The notes under the pieces are model-generated. The model did not search any database. It worked only from the letters and a program-made list of their open reading frames with translations, and had not been told where the DNA came from. The position numbers were made by a program, and so were the translations under genes. Shown here piece by piece: positions 62,388 to 64,000 of a DNA stretch of 64,000 nucleotides. Positions within the stretch are counted from its first letter, which is position 1; each line of letters starts with the position of its first letter. Source of the stretch: Bradyrhizobium algeriense (GTDB taxonomy: Bacteria; Pseudomonadota; Alphaproteobacteria; Rhizobiales; Xanthobacteraceae); contig NZ_JAZHRV010000001.1 of NCBI RefSeq assembly GCF_036924595.1, positions 496,001-560,000 of the forward strand, written 5' to 3'.

Positions 62388-63658
62388 GCGGGAATGCGGA
62401 CCGGCAGCTGCTCAATGCCGCGCACGAAGGAGGAATAGACCCGCTTCGGCTCGCCGACCACTTCGATGCGGTCGAAGCGCTTGAGCATTTCCTGCCACAC
62501 GATCTTGAGCTGCAGCTCGGCGAGCCGCATGCCGACGCAGCGGTGAATGCCGAAGCCGAACGACAGATGGGTGCGCGGGCGGGCGCGGTCGATGATGAAC
62601 TCGTCGGGACGTTCGATGCCTTCCTCGTCGCGGTTGCCCGAGACGTACCACATCACGACGCGGTCGCCCTTGCTGATCTTCTTGCCGCCGATCTCGGTGT
62701 CGACCAGCGCGGTGCGGCGCATATGGGCGAGCGGCGTCTGCCAGCGGATCACTTCCGGCACCATGGAATCGATCAGGGCCGGATTGTCGCGCAGCTTCTG
62801 GTATTGATCCGGGTGCTCATTCAGCGCCAGCACCGAGCCGCTCATGGTGTTGCGGGTGGTGTCGTTGCCGCCGACGATCAACAGGATGATGTTGCCCATC
62901 AGATTGTCGGGATCCATGTGCCGCGTCGCATCGCTGTGCGCCATCATCGACAGCAAGTCGTTGCGCGGCGGCGCGTTGACGCGCTCGTTCCAGAGCTTTG
63001 AGAAATAGGCGTAGCACTCGTCCATCTCCTGGCGCCGCTGCTCGGGCGATTCCACGACGCCGCTCTTGGGCAGCGCGGTCGAGACGTCGGACCAGCGCGT
63101 CAGCTTGCGCCGCTCCTCCCAGGGGAAATCGAACAACGTCGCCAGCATCTGCGTGGTCAGTTCGATCGAGACGCGCTCGACGAAGTTGAAGGTCTCGTTG
63201 CGCGGCAAATTGTCCAGCACCTTTTGCGAGCGCTCGCGGATCAGTTTTGCCAGCTCATCCAGATGCGTCGGTGTGAACATCGGCGACACCGTCTTGCGCT
63301 GCGCCGAATGCCGCGGCTGATCCATCGCGATGAAGCTCGGATAGTCATAGCCGGGCGGCACGTCGCGGATCGAGATGCCGCCGAGTGTCGAGTCGGAAGA
63401 GAACATGCCGTGGTTGGTATCGACATGCATGATGTCGTTGTACTTGGTGACCGACCAATACGGCTCGATCGGCGAGTTGGTGCAGTAATGCACCGGCTCT
63501 TCCTTGCGCAGCCGCTCGAACCACGGCCACAGCGTGTCGTTCTGGAATAGCCTTGGCGCACCGGGATGAAAATCCCTGAGCGGCGTCGAATAGGCCTCTT
63601 CACGCGCGGCGCGCAGAAGCTCTTTCTTGTCGGCTCTGATGGCGGTCTGGACGTTCAT
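62384..63658 (-). CDS. CYP153-like cytochrome P450, 424 aa
   Basis: A soluble P450 monooxygenase. The haem-thiolate signature [17 protein letters not shown] places the cysteine at residue 374. The I-helix reads IVGGNDTTRNTMSG and the ExxR helix EVIRWQTPLAHMRR, both very close to the CYP153 alkane terminal-hydroxylase family, so a medium-chain alkane, terpene or fatty acid is a plausible substrate. The usual N in RCxGNRLAE is M here. Start at 63658, chosen over 63694 because of family length. It needs a ferredoxin and reductase, none of which are in view. Coupled to a thioesterase; a second P450 lies upstream on the same strand. Confidence 0.9.
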   Translation of the reverse strand: MNVQTAIRADKKELLRAAREEAYSTPLRDFHPGAPRLFQNDTLWPWFERLRKEEPVHYCTNSPIEPYWSVTKYNDIMHVDTNHGMFSSDSTLGGISIRDVPPGYDYPSFIAMDQPRHSAQRKTVSPMFTPTHLDELAKLIRERSQKVLDNLPRNETFNFVERVSIELTTQMLATLFDFPWEERRKLTRWSDVSTALPKSGVVESPEQRRQEMDECYAYFSKLWNERVNAPPRNDLLSMMAHSDATRHMDPDNLMGNIILLIVGGNDTTRNTMSGSVLALNEHPDQYQKLRDNPALIDSMVPEVIRWQTPLAHMRRTALVDTEIGGKKISKGDRVVMWYVSGNRDEEGIERPDEFIIDRARPRTHLSFGFGIHRCVGMRLAELQLKIVWQEMLKRFDRIEVVGEPKRVYSSFVRGIEQLPVRIPA

Positions 63659-63697
63659 TTTTCGATCATCCCGGGTGATGGGGCCAAGTGCCAAGGT

Positions 63698-64000
63698 TTA
63701 GCCGGCGATCCGGACCGGCAGGGTCTCGTAGCCTTTGACAAAACTCGAATACACCCGCTTGGGTTCGGCGACCACCTCAATATTCTCGAATCGCTTGAGA
63801 ATCTCTTCCCAGATAATCTTTAGTTGTAGCTCGGCCAGCCGGATTCCGACGCAACGGTGGATGCCAAAGCCGAAGGAAACGTGGGTGCGCGGCCGGGCAC
63901 GGTCGATGATGAAGTCATAGGGACGTTCGATCACGTCCTCGTCGCGGTTGCCCGAGACGTACCACATCACGACCTTGTCACCCTTCTTGATCTGTTTGCC
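63698..64000 (-). CDS. Second CYP153-like cytochrome P450, C-terminal 100 residues (5' end outside window)
   Basis: The visible part reads from [20 protein letters not shown] to the stop, with the haem motif [17 protein letters not shown] and the terminal block [20 protein letters not shown]. It is highly similar to the neighbouring P450 (for example [25 protein letters not shown]), so this is a tandem paralogous pair. Its stop is 39 bases before the next P450 start, consistent with one operon. The start and upstream genes lie beyond the window. Confidence 0.9.
   Translation of the reverse strand, partial: GKQIKKGDKVVMWYVSGNRDEDVIERPYDFIIDRARPRTHVSFGFGIHRCVGIRLAELQLKIIWEEILKRFENIEVVAEPKRVYSSFVKGYETLPVRIAG

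Noticed and set aside
1..64000. CRISPR arrays, prophage, transposases, rRNA or tRNA genes
   Set aside because: I found no regularly spaced direct repeats, integrase, transposase or structural RNA gene in the window. The repeated elements seen are short intergenic palindromes.

Overview
The window is GC-rich and reads as an alphaproteobacterial chromosome, most likely Bradyrhizobium or a close relative in the Nitrobacteraceae. The reasons are a 1003-residue bifunctional PutA of the compact Bradyrhizobium type, many acyl-CoA dehydrogenase, CaiB/BaiF CoA-transferase and GST genes, a CYP153-like P450 pair, paired MipA/OmpV and two-component genes, and several interspersed palindromic repeat families that I know from Bradyrhizobium and Rhodopseudomonas intergenic DNA. 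Codon use looks uniform. I see no insertion sequence, integrase, CRISPR array, tRNA or rRNA.

Layout. 1-1.7 kb: the 3' end of pgm, a small unknown gene and an XRE-type regulator. 1.76-8.1 kb: an unusual cluster with a YcaO protein and a SARP/BTAD-TPR regulator on the plus strand, and an animal-type haem peroxidase with a 137-residue unknown protein on the minus strand. A 184-residue unknown protein is divergent from ycaO. This is the best candidate for an undescribed system. 8.3-15.2 kb: secreted M1 aminopeptidase, a DapA-family aldolase, and a divergent FtsH/HtrA protease pair. 15.4-21.1 kb: a lone molybdopterin hydroxylase large subunit, then an enoyl-CoA hydratase and two acyl-CoA dehydrogenases. 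21.3-23.3 kb: a LemA-TPM-TPM operon.

23.5-35.1 kb: GSTs, a CNB/metallo-beta-lactamase pair, a membrane protein with a KxEAP-like repeat tract, a secreted CxxCH protein, TetR, a CoA-transferase, PutA and a transglutaminase-like protein. 35.2-41.4 kb: cold-shock protein, a His-rich secreted peptide, a frameshifted 6TM-ferredoxin-cyclase gene, a GT39 membrane glycosyltransferase, a block of dispersed repeats and a NYN-domain protein. 41.8-45.8 kb: histidine kinase and OmpR-type regulator divergent from a MipA-like outer-membrane protein, with two pairs of GGCAAT direct repeats between them. 46-51.6 kb: YcjF/YcjX, a haemolysin III family protein, an SDR and two small unknowns.

51.7-57.7 kb: a LysR gene divergent from an organic-acid catabolic set (acyl-CoA dehydrogenase, CoA-transferase, FAS1/MaoC-like hydratase, benzoylformate-decarboxylase-like TPP enzyme). 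58.1-60.3 kb: MsrA coupled to a second TPP enzyme. 60.5-64 kb: a cytosolic class III adenylate cyclase, then a thioesterase overlapping a CYP153-like P450 and the end of a second P450.

Many genes are translationally coupled by 4-base overlaps (CNB/MBL, RR/HK, ycjX/ycjF, CoA-transferase/hydratase, msrA/TPP enzyme, P450/thioesterase), which supports the operon assignments. All functions are inferred from reading the sequence; no database search was possible.
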